Assembly (NCBI RefSeq): GCF_001894745.1
Contig: NZ_BBYF01000015.1
Coordinates: 1-64,000 of the forward strand
Length of the DNA stretch: 64,000 nucleotides
Source of the DNA: Paenibacillus sp. NAIST15-1
GTDB taxonomy: Bacteria > Bacillota > Bacilli > Paenibacillales > Paenibacillaceae
Direction of reading: 5' to 3'
How positions within the stretch are numbered: the stretch's first letter is position 1; the number at the start of each line of letters is the position of its first letter. Position numbers and translations under genes: made by a program. This document shows positions 54,630 through 63,772 of this stretch, one piece after another. The notes beneath the pieces were generated by a model. The model searched no databases. It was not told the origin of the DNA and was given only the letters and a program-made list of their open reading frames with translations.

Positions 54630-55223
54630 ATGATCGTAGATCGAAGAACGAGGATTATAGAGGCAGCAACACAGTCATTTTCATTATATGGTTATAAAGG
54701 CAGTACAATGGATCAGATAGCGAGACTTGCACATGTGGGCAAGGGGACGATTTATCGTTTTTTCCCAACAAAAGAAGAGCTGTTGGAAGCCATTATGAAT
54801 AGATTCATTCAAGACATACTGGAAGTTGCACAGTCATCCGTTCATCCAGAGAGAACCTTCACAGAGAACTTGCACCGTACTCTGCACAATGTGTTGGAAT
54901 TCCGCTCAAAGCATGAGATGATGGTTATTCTCACACACGAGATGCGGGAGATGGGGACCGAGATTGTGATGTCTGAGATGAGCAAGGTGGAAGATGCGCT
55001 TCAGCACTTTGTGAAAGAGCAGGTAGAACTAGCTATTGATTCAGGCGAGCTGCAGAATTGTGATGCTGAGCTGACTGCTTTCCTATTTATTAAGACTTAC
55101 GCAGCGCTTGTAGTGGAATGGCCGAAGCGTGCGAAGGCTATCCATCAGGATCAAATTCCTCATTTGCTTGAATTTTATTTGCTGAATGGGGCAGCTCAGA
55201 AGGGGATTGCTAGAATTGGATAA
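54630..55223 (+). CDS. TetR-family transcriptional regulator
   Basis: TetR-type repressor, about 197 aa. The N-terminal HTH is clear (AATQSFSLYGYKGSTMDQIA, HVGKGTIYRFFPTKEELLEA). The C-terminal ligand-binding domain is of the YerO/YhgD kind often found next to yhgE genes. AAAGGAGG precedes the ATG at 54630; the frame is open seven codons upstream. It lies 39 bases before the YhgE/Pip gene and probably represses that operon. Confidence 0.88.
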   Translation: MIVDRRTRIIEAATQSFSLYGYKGSTMDQIARLAHVGKGTIYRFFPTKEELLEAIMNRFIQDILEVAQSSVHPERTFTENLHRTLHNVLEFRSKHEMMVILTHEMREMGTEIVMSEMSKVEDALQHFVKEQVELAIDSGELQNCDAELTAFLFIKTYAALVVEWPKRAKAIHQDQIPHLLEFYLLNGAAQKGIARIG

Positions 55224-55262
55224 CGCATTACATATTATAAGTAGAACGGTGGTGGCAGTGGG

Positions 55263-58262
55263 ATGAAGAACATCTTACACATTTATAAAACGGATCTTCG
55301 CAACATTATTACAAATCCTGCTGCAATTATTGTTATTTTAGCAGTAGTGATCCTGCCCTCCCTATATGCATGGTTCAACATTCTCCCGTCATGGGATCCG
55401 TACTCCAATACGAAGGATGTATCGGTTGCGGTTGCGAACTTGGATAAGGGTGCCAAGGTAGAAGGCAAGGATCTTGATGTTGGGGCAAAGGTTATTGAAC
55501 AGTTAAAGGAAAATGAGAAGTTAGGTTGGAGATTTGTTACGAAGGATGAGGCAATCAATGGGGTCAATCATGGCGATTATTATGCAGCCATTGTTATCCC
55601 AGAGGATTTCTCTGAGAAGATCTCATCCGTCATCTCGGATCATCCAGAGAAGGCACAGCTTGATTATTATATTAATGAAAAGATAAATGCGATCTCGCCG
55701 AAGGTTGCGGGGGCAGGAGCCTCGACGCTGGTGTCGAACATTAGCAGCAACTTCGTAGAGACAGCGAACAAAGCGATATTCGATATTTTCAATGATGTTG
55801 GCCTTAAGCTTGAAACGAATGAGCCGGACATTAAGAAGCTTAGAGATAACATCTTCAAATTGGAGGAGAAGCTGCCGGAGATCGAGAAGCTGATGAAGAC
55901 AGGCCAAGTTGATATCATCAAGGCGAAGGACTTCATTAGCAAGGCAGAGTCTGCCATCCGCGTCATCAAGCGCTACGAGAACCGACCGGATTCGGTAATT
56001 ACAGATGCGGAGAATATGCTCGATAAGGGCAGTGATTCCTTCCATAAGGAAGTACCGGTTGTCAAAGACAATCTGCGGAAGCTTCAGGGTGTCGCAACGG
56101 ATACATCGAAGGTCGTGGAGAATATCATGAACTCCGACTTCGATCTTGGCAAGGTAGAGACAGAGCTGGCCAAGAAGAGTGTCGAAGTGGAGTCTGGGAT
56201 GAATTCCTTGCAGCGCCTCATTACGACGGTTGAAGATGTAGATCGGAATTTGAAGAATAATGGTCTATTTGATAATGTGCTCACGTCCTTGAATGACGCG
56301 AAGCGGGGCGCGGAGGATCTGAAGACGCGTCTGGATGAAGCACAAAAAACCGTAGAGTCTGCGAAGTCGATTGCAGATGATAAGCTGAGGGATATTCGCA
56401 ATAAGGCAATCGAAGTCAACTCGATTTTGGATAAAGCGAGAACAAGCTTGAATTCACAGGTTGCGCCGACGGTAGCGAAGGCATTCGATGATGCAGAACG
56501 ATTAGGAAAGACGTATCGAGAGCATCTCGGTCAGCTGCAGGAGAAAGTTGATCGCGTCAACAAGCTTATTCAGGGCAGTGCGACGGATGCTTCATTAACC
56601 GACAAGCTGAATGCAGCTGTCGAGGATATGACGAATCAGTTGAAGCTCACATTAGGCTCCTTAGAGAAGTACAAGGATCAGCTGAACAAGCTGGCTCAAG
56701 TGACAGGCATAGACACTGATCTGTTGATTGCTCAATTGAAGGGCATGGAGACGAAGCTCACACTGCTGCAGGATCGCTTGGCTGGCGGCAAGCAGATTGG
56801 CGCAGAAGCGGCAGCAAGAGCAAGTGAGCTCGTTGCTCAGCTCGTTAGCGATTATGATAATGGAATTAAACCGCGATTCCATACGATCCGCGGAGATATG
56901 CAAGCATTGAATCGCGATGCTCTGAAGATGATCGATAAGATGCAGGACAGCACTCGCAATGTCATTGAAATGACAGATAAGATCATGAACCGCAATACGG
57001 CGGATAAGGTGATCGATCAAATCAATAATGCAAAGAACCACATCAGTAACGGGCAGAACCTGGCGGATAAAATTATCGCCTCAACAGAGAAAATGAAGCA
57101 AACGGTGGATGATGGTGCCATTACGGACATCGCCGATAGTATGTATAAGGTAAAAGGGAAACTGGCAGATTTGTCGGATATGCTGAAGCGTGCGAGTGAA
57201 GCGGCTGGCAAAGCGAATCAACCGACGAAGGATGCGCTGCAGAAGATATATGATTCCTCGAAGGATACGAGCGCGTCCATTGATAAAGTAATCGGGAAGA
57301 TCGATTCGGATGTTGTACCTGCCTTCGACAAGGGTGTCAAAGATTCTCGCAAAGGCTTGGATTTCATCAAGAACGTGAAAAAAGAAATGTTCTCAATGAT
57401 TCCAGAGGTCGAGACCCAACTGGCTGATATGAAGGGCAAGATTCACACGGGGGAAGATGGACTGGATGAATTCAGTGACAAATTCCCAGAAATCAAAAAG
57501 AAAGTAAAAGATATTGCATCCAAAATCCGTGAATTCGAAGAAAAAGGTGATCTGGATCAAGTCATTGACTTGCTTCGTAAGGATGCGGCTAAGGAAAGCC
57601 AGTTCTTCGCGGAGCCGGTATTGCTTAATCAGCATGAACTGTTCCCTGTACCGAATTACGGTTCAGCGATGTCACCGTTCTTCTCGACATTGGCATTGTG
57701 GGTCGGCGGCTTGCTGCTCATCTCCATGCTGATTGTAGACATCGAGAATAAGCATGACTACAAGAGCTACCAAGTGTACTTTGGACGCTGGCTGACCTTC
57801 GTGACGATTGGTATATGTCAGAGTATGATCGTGACACTGGGGGACATGTTCCTGCTCAAAACCTATGTCGTGCACAAGTTCTGGTTCTTCGCGTTCGGGA
57901 TTTTCATCAGTATCATATTCGTCAGCATCGTCTATACGTTGGTATCGGTATTCGGTAATGTAGGTAAGGCGTTGTCCATTGTATTGCTTGTGTTCCAATT
58001 GGCGGCCTCTGGTGGTACATTCCCGATTCAAATGACGCCGAAGTTCTTCCAGAAGCTGAATCCGTTCCTGCCGTTCACACATGCGATAGGCATTATGCGT
58101 GAGGCAGTCGGGGGAATTCTATGGGATGTTGTGACGAAGCATGTACTTATCCTATTGATCTATATCGGAATTGCTTTTGTACTTGGTATAGGCTTGAAGA
58201 AGACAATTAATAAGAACAGCGATAAGTTCTTGAAGAAAGCGAAGGAAAGTAAGCTGTTGTAG
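55263..58262 (+). CDS. YhgE/Pip domain membrane protein (long form)
   Basis: YhgE/Pip protein, 999 aa. N-terminal transmembrane helix (about 18-38) followed by the hallmark LPSLYAWFNILPSWDPYSNT; a large extracytoplasmic region (about 45-785), predicted to be mostly coiled coil; then five or six transmembrane helices (about 805-990) resembling ABC-2 permeases, with LYGVSVFGNVGKALS-like LVSVFGNVGKALSIVLLVFQ. The family includes the lactococcal phage infection protein Pip and the Bacillus YueB-like SPP1 receptors. Transport or surface-anchoring role is unproven. Pairs with the TetR gene upstream and ends at a bidirectional terminator. Confidence 0.9.
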   Translation: MKNILHIYKTDLRNIITNPAAIIVILAVVILPSLYAWFNILPSWDPYSNTKDVSVAVANLDKGAKVEGKDLDVGAKVIEQLKENEKLGWRFVTKDEAINGVNHGDYYAAIVIPEDFSEKISSVISDHPEKAQLDYYINEKINAISPKVAGAGASTLVSNISSNFVETANKAIFDIFNDVGLKLETNEPDIKKLRDNIFKLEEKLPEIEKLMKTGQVDIIKAKDFISKAESAIRVIKRYENRPDSVITDAENMLDKGSDSFHKEVPVVKDNLRKLQGVATDTSKVVENIMNSDFDLGKVETELAKKSVEVESGMNSLQRLITTVEDVDRNLKNNGLFDNVLTSLNDAKRGAEDLKTRLDEAQKTVESAKSIADDKLRDIRNKAIEVNSILDKARTSLNSQVAPTVAKAFDDAERLGKTYREHLGQLQEKVDRVNKLIQGSATDASLTDKLNAAVEDMTNQLKLTLGSLEKYKDQLNKLAQVTGIDTDLLIAQLKGMETKLTLLQDRLAGGKQIGAEAAARASELVAQLVSDYDNGIKPRFHTIRGDMQALNRDALKMIDKMQDSTRNVIEMTDKIMNRNTADKVIDQINNAKNHISNGQNLADKIIASTEKMKQTVDDGAITDIADSMYKVKGKLADLSDMLKRASEAAGKANQPTKDALQKIYDSSKDTSASIDKVIGKIDSDVVPAFDKGVKDSRKGLDFIKNVKKEMFSMIPEVETQLADMKGKIHTGEDGLDEFSDKFPEIKKKVKDIASKIREFEEKGDLDQVIDLLRKDAAKESQFFAEPVLLNQHELFPVPNYGSAMSPFFSTLALWVGGLLLISMLIVDIENKHDYKSYQVYFGRWLTFVTIGICQSMIVTLGDMFLLKTYVVHKFWFFAFGIFISIIFVSIVYTLVSVFGNVGKALSIVLLVFQLAASGGTFPIQMTPKFFQKLNPFLPFTHAIGIMREAVGGILWDVVTKHVLILLIYIGIAFVLGIGLKKTINKNSDKFLKKAKESKLL

Positions 58263-58370
58263 GTGTAGATTGTAGATTTGCAGGCGAATAGTCTTGTAGT
58301 AGAACAGTAAGAGGTTTTATTAGGGTAAATGGTAAATAGTCGTATTATGCAATCATCATATAGATTATAT

Positions 58371-58415
58371 AAAAATCGCTGCCTGGGTTATCAGGCAGCG
58401 ATTTTGTTATTGTTA
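58371..58415. terminator. Bidirectional terminator between YhgE/Pip and MFS genes
   Basis: AAAATCGCTGCCTG and CAGGCAGCGATTTT form a perfect 14-bp stem with a GGTTAT loop. T-rich flanks on both sides suit both converging genes. Confidence 0.88.
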
Positions 58416-58453
58416 AGGATGTTGTCCAGAGCGAGGAGGCTGCTGATCCTGTT

Positions 58454-59779
58454 TTATGTAGTGACTCCCTCCGCCTGAAGACCCTTTGGAATCCGTTTCT
58501 CTCGGAACATCGTGAAATAACAGATGGATGAGGTTACGTACAGGACACCGGTAATGCTGAAGGTTAGCGCATAGCCCCAATAGTAACCGTAAGTGGTGAC
58601 CAGATACGATTGTACGGTTCCCATACTCGCCCAGCCAAGCATGAAGGCGGTCTGTGTTAAGGAGTTGGCAATTCCGCGACGTGAATCCGAGATACGGTCA
58701 ACCATGACTGCTGATTGAATTGGATTCGCCGCATTCATAAGCGCTTGCCGGAACAGGAAGCTCACGATGGCAATGGAGATTGCATTTGTAAATCCAGTAA
58801 GCAGCAAGAAGGGGAGGGACAGCATCTGGAACACGACGATTGCAGGCACCTGTCCGATCCGCTTCACCAGTGTTGGTCCAATGAGCATGGAGATAATCGT
58901 CATGATCTGCCCAAGTGAGATCAGGAAGCCGACAGCGGTAATAGAAGCGTTAAATCGATTCGTGAAATATAAATTCAAGTAAGGCACAACGAGTCCTGAG
59001 CCTAAGCCTACAAGCAGCTGACAGAAGGTGAGGCGGCGGATATCGCGCCATTCTGCAGCCGGTTGAGGCATCGGGGATGTCTCAGCTTGTACAGGAGCTT
59101 CTACTGAAGCCGCTGCCTGTGCTGGTTTCCTATCCTCAGCCTCTATTTCTACCCTAAGAACGTCCTGCTTGCGAACCTCCTTAACGGCGAGCAACGGTAG
59201 AAAGGCGGCTAATGTAGCCGTTCCCCCTAGCATCAACACCGTCTGCAAGCTAGCAACCTTGCTCCATCCGACGGATTGAAGTATGTCGGCCAATGCGCCG
59301 CCCCCCATGCTGCCGAGCACCTGAGCGGCTAAGCCTAGAGCAAAGTGGTAGCTGAAGAGCTGTAGTCGCTGTTCTTTCTGCGCATTTTCTGCAAGGAATG
59401 GGACTGCGATGACTTGGAATGCCGAAGCGACAAGTCCTGAGAAGATCGCGAGCATGTTCAAGCTCATCACAGATTCAACATAGGCGCGTCCAATGAATCC
59501 TATTCCTGTCAGCAGTGCGCCGAAAATGAGAACCTTCTTCCGGCTCGTGCGATCCCCTAAAAAGCCGATTGGAACAAACATCAAAGCCGTTGCAAGAGAT
59601 TGCAGGCTGATGAGTGTCCCATTCATATCATCATTATATCCGAGTGATTGAATATACAAATTATAAAGCACCATGAACATGCCACCGCCCACTTGGAAGC
59701 ATAAGTTGGCGACAAAAAACAGCTTAATGTTCCGATCCCATTGCTTCACGTCTGTCCATACTTGTTGATATAAGCGCAT
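58454..59779 (-). CDS. MFS transporter
   Basis: Major facilitator transporter, about 441 aa, with 12 hydrophobic spans and a central loop of about 40 residues rich in Ala/Glu/Pro. The MFS loop motif GFLGDRTSRKKVLIFGALLT lies between helices 2 and 3. Substrate not predictable; similar proteins are annotated as multidrug or sugar exporters. The start at 59779 (MRLYQQVW) has GGGGGAACG before it; the frame extends to 59824. Transcribed against replication, towards the YhgE/Pip gene. Confidence 0.87.
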   Translation of the reverse strand: MRLYQQVWTDVKQWDRNIKLFFVANLCFQVGGGMFMVLYNLYIQSLGYNDDMNGTLISLQSLATALMFVPIGFLGDRTSRKKVLIFGALLTGIGFIGRAYVESVMSLNMLAIFSGLVASAFQVIAVPFLAENAQKEQRLQLFSYHFALGLAAQVLGSMGGGALADILQSVGWSKVASLQTVLMLGGTATLAAFLPLLAVKEVRKQDVLRVEIEAEDRKPAQAAASVEAPVQAETSPMPQPAAEWRDIRRLTFCQLLVGLGSGLVVPYLNLYFTNRFNASITAVGFLISLGQIMTIISMLIGPTLVKRIGQVPAIVVFQMLSLPFLLLTGFTNAISIAIVSFLFRQALMNAANPIQSAVMVDRISDSRRGIANSLTQTAFMLGWASMGTVQSYLVTTYGYYWGYALTFSITGVLYVTSSICYFTMFREKRIPKGLQAEGVTT

Positions 59780-59852
59780 GAGCGTTCCCCCGATTGTCCA
59801 TGTTGGCATCTTCCATTGTATCATGGTTCGATGAACAAGGAAGGGGGTGAAA

Positions 59853-59933
59853 TGTTCGATTTAGGACTCACGGGGAGCTTAATTGTACTGCTACCGCTAA
59901 TATGGTTAAAGGGTTATTGGCGACCATTCTGAT
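59853..59933 (+). CDS. Putative 26-aa hydrophobic peptide
   Basis: A 26-codon frame reading MFDLGLTGSLIVLLPLIWLK and then GYWRPF, preceded by GGAAGGGGGTGA at good spacing. A single membrane-spanning peptide is plausible. The overlapping +1 frame is also hydrophobic (MVKGLLATILIVLVVGLQLD), so this may instead be a frameshifted remnant of a longer membrane gene. It lies in the gap between the MFS and second YhgE/Pip genes. Confidence 0.35.
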
Positions 59934-59966
59934 TGTACTGGTCGTTGGATTACAGTTGGATATGCA

Positions 59967-62117
59967 CTAGTGGATCAGCTTGCTCTCTTTCGCCTTGCGC
60001 ACGAACTTGGCACTAGAGCGATTCAGTGGTGTTTTTAACAACAAACCAATAACGAGCGTGATCGCAATATAGACACACATCATGAGCAGGTCGCGCTGCA
60101 CCACATCCCACAGAATCCCACCAACTGCCTCACGCATCATGCTAATGCCGTAGGTAAAAGGCAAATACGGATGAATCGCTTGGAAAAACGGCGGCGTTAC
60201 TTGAATCGGGAAGGTACCCCCAGATCCCGCCAACTGGAGGACAAGCAGCACGATGGCCAGCGCCTTGCCCACGTTGCCGAAAACAGATACGAGCGTATAT
60301 ACTATTAGCATAAATACGCCGCTAAGCAGCATGCCGAAGATGACGAACCAGAATGGATTCAACACATATGCCTTCAGCAGGTAACAATCGCCTAAGGTCA
60401 CAAGTAAAGACTGCAGCAGGGAAATCGTTACAAAGGTGAGATAGCGGCCGAAATATACTTGATAATCCTTATACGCTGCGCCTTCCTCATGTACCTCCAC
60501 CGTCAGAAGCGACACCAGGAGCAGGGCGCCGACCCATAAAGATAATGTAGTGAAGAATGGTGACATGGCCGAACCATAGTTCGGTATTGGAAACAGTTTA
60601 TGTTCTTTCAACACGACGGGCTCGGCGAAGAACTCACTCTCTTTCTCGAAGTTATTTCTCAGCAAATCAATAATCTCGTTGATATCACCGCGTGCCTCCA
60701 GTTCGCGAATCCGATCTGCAATGTTAGTTAGTTTGGACTGCGCTTCAGGCAGACTTTGCTGTATCTTCTTAATTTCTTCACTGCCGACTGTAATTAGCTT
60801 AGCTGCATCGTTCAGGATCGTCTTCACGTCAGGCATATGCTTCACCGCATCCTGAAGGACGGTTTGGGCATTGCCTACGGTACGCTTGGCTGTCTGGATG
60901 CCCTGAACGATATTTGGCTTAATCTCATCATCATATCGATTCAGTATGCTGCCGGTGGCATCCGCTGTTTCCTTGGAAATCCGACTCAATTGATTAATCA
61001 GGTCTGCCGATACTTGTTCACCGCGCTCCACCGCGCCTGAGATCTGTCGAACAATCGCTAACTGTCGCTCCAGCTTGTCACGTATGGATTGCAGACGGCC
61101 TATGGTGCTGCTGAAGCGATCGCCTGGGACAAGCCCGTTGAGCCGATTGAACCAGTTGTTCAGACCATTCACAAGGGTGACGGCCGTATCCAGCCGTCCT
61201 TCTGCACGGTTAAGTGCCTCCTTCACGATAGAAGGATCACTGCCCGCATCCTGCAGAATGGAGGTCAGGTCTTGGATAGCCAGTGCTGTCTGATGGATGG
61301 AGTTAAGATCCTGCTTGATAAAGGGAGAAATCGTATCAATCCCTTGCTCGCTGTAATTAAGCAGATCGGCGACGCTGCGAGAAAAGCGGGCGCCTTCCTC
61401 GGCAACTTGGGATACCAGTGGAAGATTGCGCTGGGCCGAAGCGACAATGTCATTTGCTTTTGCCGTATCGCGAAGTGCCACATCGACCACATGTATGAGT
61501 TCGGGGAATCCTTTCTCCAGCTTGAAGACAAGGTTCTTGACCTTCTCAATGGTGGGCAGCTCATTCTTTAGCTCTATGCCTACTTCATTAAATATTTTGA
61601 AAATGGTGCGGTTCGCTTCACGAACGAAGTTGGAGCTAACTTGCTGGATGACGCCCGAGGCTCCCTTGCCCGTAATTTTAGGCGAGATGGCATTGATTTT
61701 CTCATTTACATAATAGACGATCTCGGCCTTCTGGGGATTGTCAGTCAGTACGGTACCGATACGCGCAGAGAAATCGGCTGGAATGATGATGGCGGCATAC
61801 ACTTGTCCGCGCTCGGCACGGCGCAGTGCTTCTTTTTCATCCATGAATGTCCAGCCGATGGCCTCGTTTGTCTTTAACGATTCGATGATTTGTTTGCCAA
61901 TGTTAATCGGCTTATCGAGGAGTGTATCGCCGGTATCGTTATTGGCGACAGCAATGGATATCCCCTTGGTGTTGCTGTACGGATCCCAGGATGCCAGGAT
62001 ATTGAACCATGCATATAGGGATGGCAGGGCGATAAGGCCAGTGATGACAATGGCGGCAGCCCAGTTGCTCGTAATGCGTTTCAAATCAGTTACATACAGG
62101 TTGATGAAGGATTTCAT
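59967..62117 (-). CDS. YhgE/Pip domain membrane protein (short form)
   Basis: Second YhgE/Pip protein, 716 aa, a paralogue of the 999-aa protein. It has the same N-terminus (LPSLYAWFNILASWDPYSNT) and C-terminal membrane domain (YTLVSVFGNVGKALAIVLLV, FVRKAKESKLIH), but the coiled-coil middle is about 280 residues shorter. One transmembrane helix near the N-terminus and about five at the end. The reading frame is intact. Probably lies in the envelope with the middle region outside. No regulator gene adjoins it. Confidence 0.9.
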   Translation of the reverse strand: MKSFINLYVTDLKRITSNWAAAIVITGLIALPSLYAWFNILASWDPYSNTKGISIAVANNDTGDTLLDKPINIGKQIIESLKTNEAIGWTFMDEKEALRRAERGQVYAAIIIPADFSARIGTVLTDNPQKAEIVYYVNEKINAISPKITGKGASGVIQQVSSNFVREANRTIFKIFNEVGIELKNELPTIEKVKNLVFKLEKGFPELIHVVDVALRDTAKANDIVASAQRNLPLVSQVAEEGARFSRSVADLLNYSEQGIDTISPFIKQDLNSIHQTALAIQDLTSILQDAGSDPSIVKEALNRAEGRLDTAVTLVNGLNNWFNRLNGLVPGDRFSSTIGRLQSIRDKLERQLAIVRQISGAVERGEQVSADLINQLSRISKETADATGSILNRYDDEIKPNIVQGIQTAKRTVGNAQTVLQDAVKHMPDVKTILNDAAKLITVGSEEIKKIQQSLPEAQSKLTNIADRIRELEARGDINEIIDLLRNNFEKESEFFAEPVVLKEHKLFPIPNYGSAMSPFFTTLSLWVGALLLVSLLTVEVHEEGAAYKDYQVYFGRYLTFVTISLLQSLLVTLGDCYLLKAYVLNPFWFVIFGMLLSGVFMLIVYTLVSVFGNVGKALAIVLLVLQLAGSGGTFPIQVTPPFFQAIHPYLPFTYGISMMREAVGGILWDVVQRDLLMMCVYIAITLVIGLLLKTPLNRSSAKFVRKAKESKLIH

Positions 62118-62613
62118 AGAAGGCTGTTCTCCCGTTCATTTCTAAAATTGACAGCATTGCTATCATTGTGCGTAGTTCGGGCAGGAAACATGCGATAAAG
62201 GAGGTGATGCCCAAAATTAAGGACTAGAACGAACTGATGATGCGTTGATGAATCAAGGCTGAATCGAGCAGAGGAGTTAAGTTTAGACAATTTAGTAAGC
62301 GCTTGCATACGGAGGTGACGGATTATCGGTAAATTTACGTGAGCCTGTTGAGAGAGGGAGGTATCGATTGCGAATGATGGAAAATCGAAGAGTGCGTGCG
62401 GCAGTTTTTTTGTATAGATGCATGTAATCAATAGTAGACATAAGGAAGGGGATCATCAAGCACCATATGGAACACTTTATAAAAGAAGGGAATGAAAGGG
62501 GGACGGGTTTGCGCCTAACTATTAAGATTTGGATAAGATTGGGGTGAACATGACCAGATTGCAACGGACTATGCTAACGTTGATTACCAAGTAGAAGTAG
62601 CGAAGGAGGGACA
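62118..62613. other. Gene-free stretch before the response regulator gene
   Basis: About 500 bases. Two small items are seen: a strong AAAGGAGGTG directly abutting an ATG with only six codons (about 62196-62226), and a 14-codon frame MTRLQRTMLTLITK at 62550-62594 with GGGGTGAAC before it, ending 28 bases before the next gene. No longer gene can be supported. Confidence 0.35.
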
Positions 62614-62622
62614 TTGATATTG

Positions 62623-63624
62623 ATGTTGCGGGTCATGCTGGCGGATCAAGATGTTATTGAGCGCAGGCAAGCCGTGCAGATGGTGGAAGAGGGAGGATAT
62701 ACAGTCATTGGACAAGCAGGGAGCCAGCCGGAAGCGTGGGAACAGGTTGAGAAATTATGGCCTGAAGTCATAATAGCGGATACGTCAGGAAACGGGGTAG
62801 ACGGTCTGACTCTTGCTAGAGGGTTATCTGAGAGGGAGCATCCGATCGTGGTGGTGCTCACAGGACGTTCGTCGGATCACCAGCTCTTGCTTCAAGCGAT
62901 GCGATATGGCGCCATTGCGTTCTTGCCGAAGCCTTGGAAGCGTGATGAGGTTAGTGATGCGCTCAGAAGAGCCAGCAAGCTGGCAGGATATTATCGTGTA
63001 TATCACACCCAATATGGGCACATCTATCGGTTCTTCCACCAACTCGGAAGCCTCACAGCTGTCGACATGCTGCAGGAGCAGCAACAACTGGTACAGGGTT
63101 TAATGCGAAATGCTCGTACCGCAGATGAGGCCGGATTCCAATGTTTACGGGAACTGGATGCCCAGTGGCGGTGCTTGTTCCGCAAGCATGAAATCACTTA
63201 CTTGGATCTGCTGCCAGAGCGGGAAGCGGATATTGGTCCCCATTTTCAGCGTATGGCTGAGCATTGGGCGGCTCGTACGAATATGTTGCGGAGGAACAAT
63301 GCAAGACTGCTTATCCAGCGGGCCGGCGATTATATACACGCTCATTATCATGAGGAACTGTCGCTGTCTGAATTAAGTGAACGATATGGGATGAGTATCT
63401 CTTATTTCAGTGCTCAATTCAAGCGCGGATATGGCTATTCCTTCGTTGATTATGTGAATCTGGTTCGTATACAGAAGTCGAAGGAACTTCTATTGAACCC
63501 ACATCTCAAAGTGTATGAGGTTGCAAATGCTGCTGGATATACGACGCTGCAGTATTTTAATCGAGTATTTAAGCAGATCGTGAATATGACGCCGCTTGAG
63601 TATCGGAAGCAGTTCGGTATCTAG
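62623..63624 (+). CDS. AraC-type two-component response regulator (YesN-like)
   Basis: Response regulator with AraC output, about 333 aa. Receiver domain (about 1-120) beginning MLRVMLADQDVIERR, with the acceptor Asp in VIIADTSGNGVDG and the conserved Lys in LPKPWKRDEV. A middle region (about 125-220) follows, and then an AraC HTH pair (about 235-333): LSELSERYGMSISYFSAQFK and EVANAAGYTTLQYFNRVFKQ. This class usually works with a YesM-type kinase on sugar uptake genes; no kinase gene adjoins it here. AAGGAGGG lies upstream; TTG codons at 62614 and 62620 are alternative starts. Confidence 0.86.
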   Translation: MLRVMLADQDVIERRQAVQMVEEGGYTVIGQAGSQPEAWEQVEKLWPEVIIADTSGNGVDGLTLARGLSEREHPIVVVLTGRSSDHQLLLQAMRYGAIAFLPKPWKRDEVSDALRRASKLAGYYRVYHTQYGHIYRFFHQLGSLTAVDMLQEQQQLVQGLMRNARTADEAGFQCLRELDAQWRCLFRKHEITYLDLLPEREADIGPHFQRMAEHWAARTNMLRRNNARLLIQRAGDYIHAHYHEELSLSELSERYGMSISYFSAQFKRGYGYSFVDYVNLVRIQKSKELLLNPHLKVYEVANAAGYTTLQYFNRVFKQIVNMTPLEYRKQFGI

Positions 63625-63772
63625 AAATCTTTATATTCCGTAAAGAGTAGAATCGGCGAAGAAATGATAAATGTGTTTCATTACTTTGCAGAGACAGCCG
63701 ACTATACTAGGTCATGTTATAGAGAGGACAAGGCCTCTCGAACATTTCGATGGTAGGAGGAACGCATTACGT

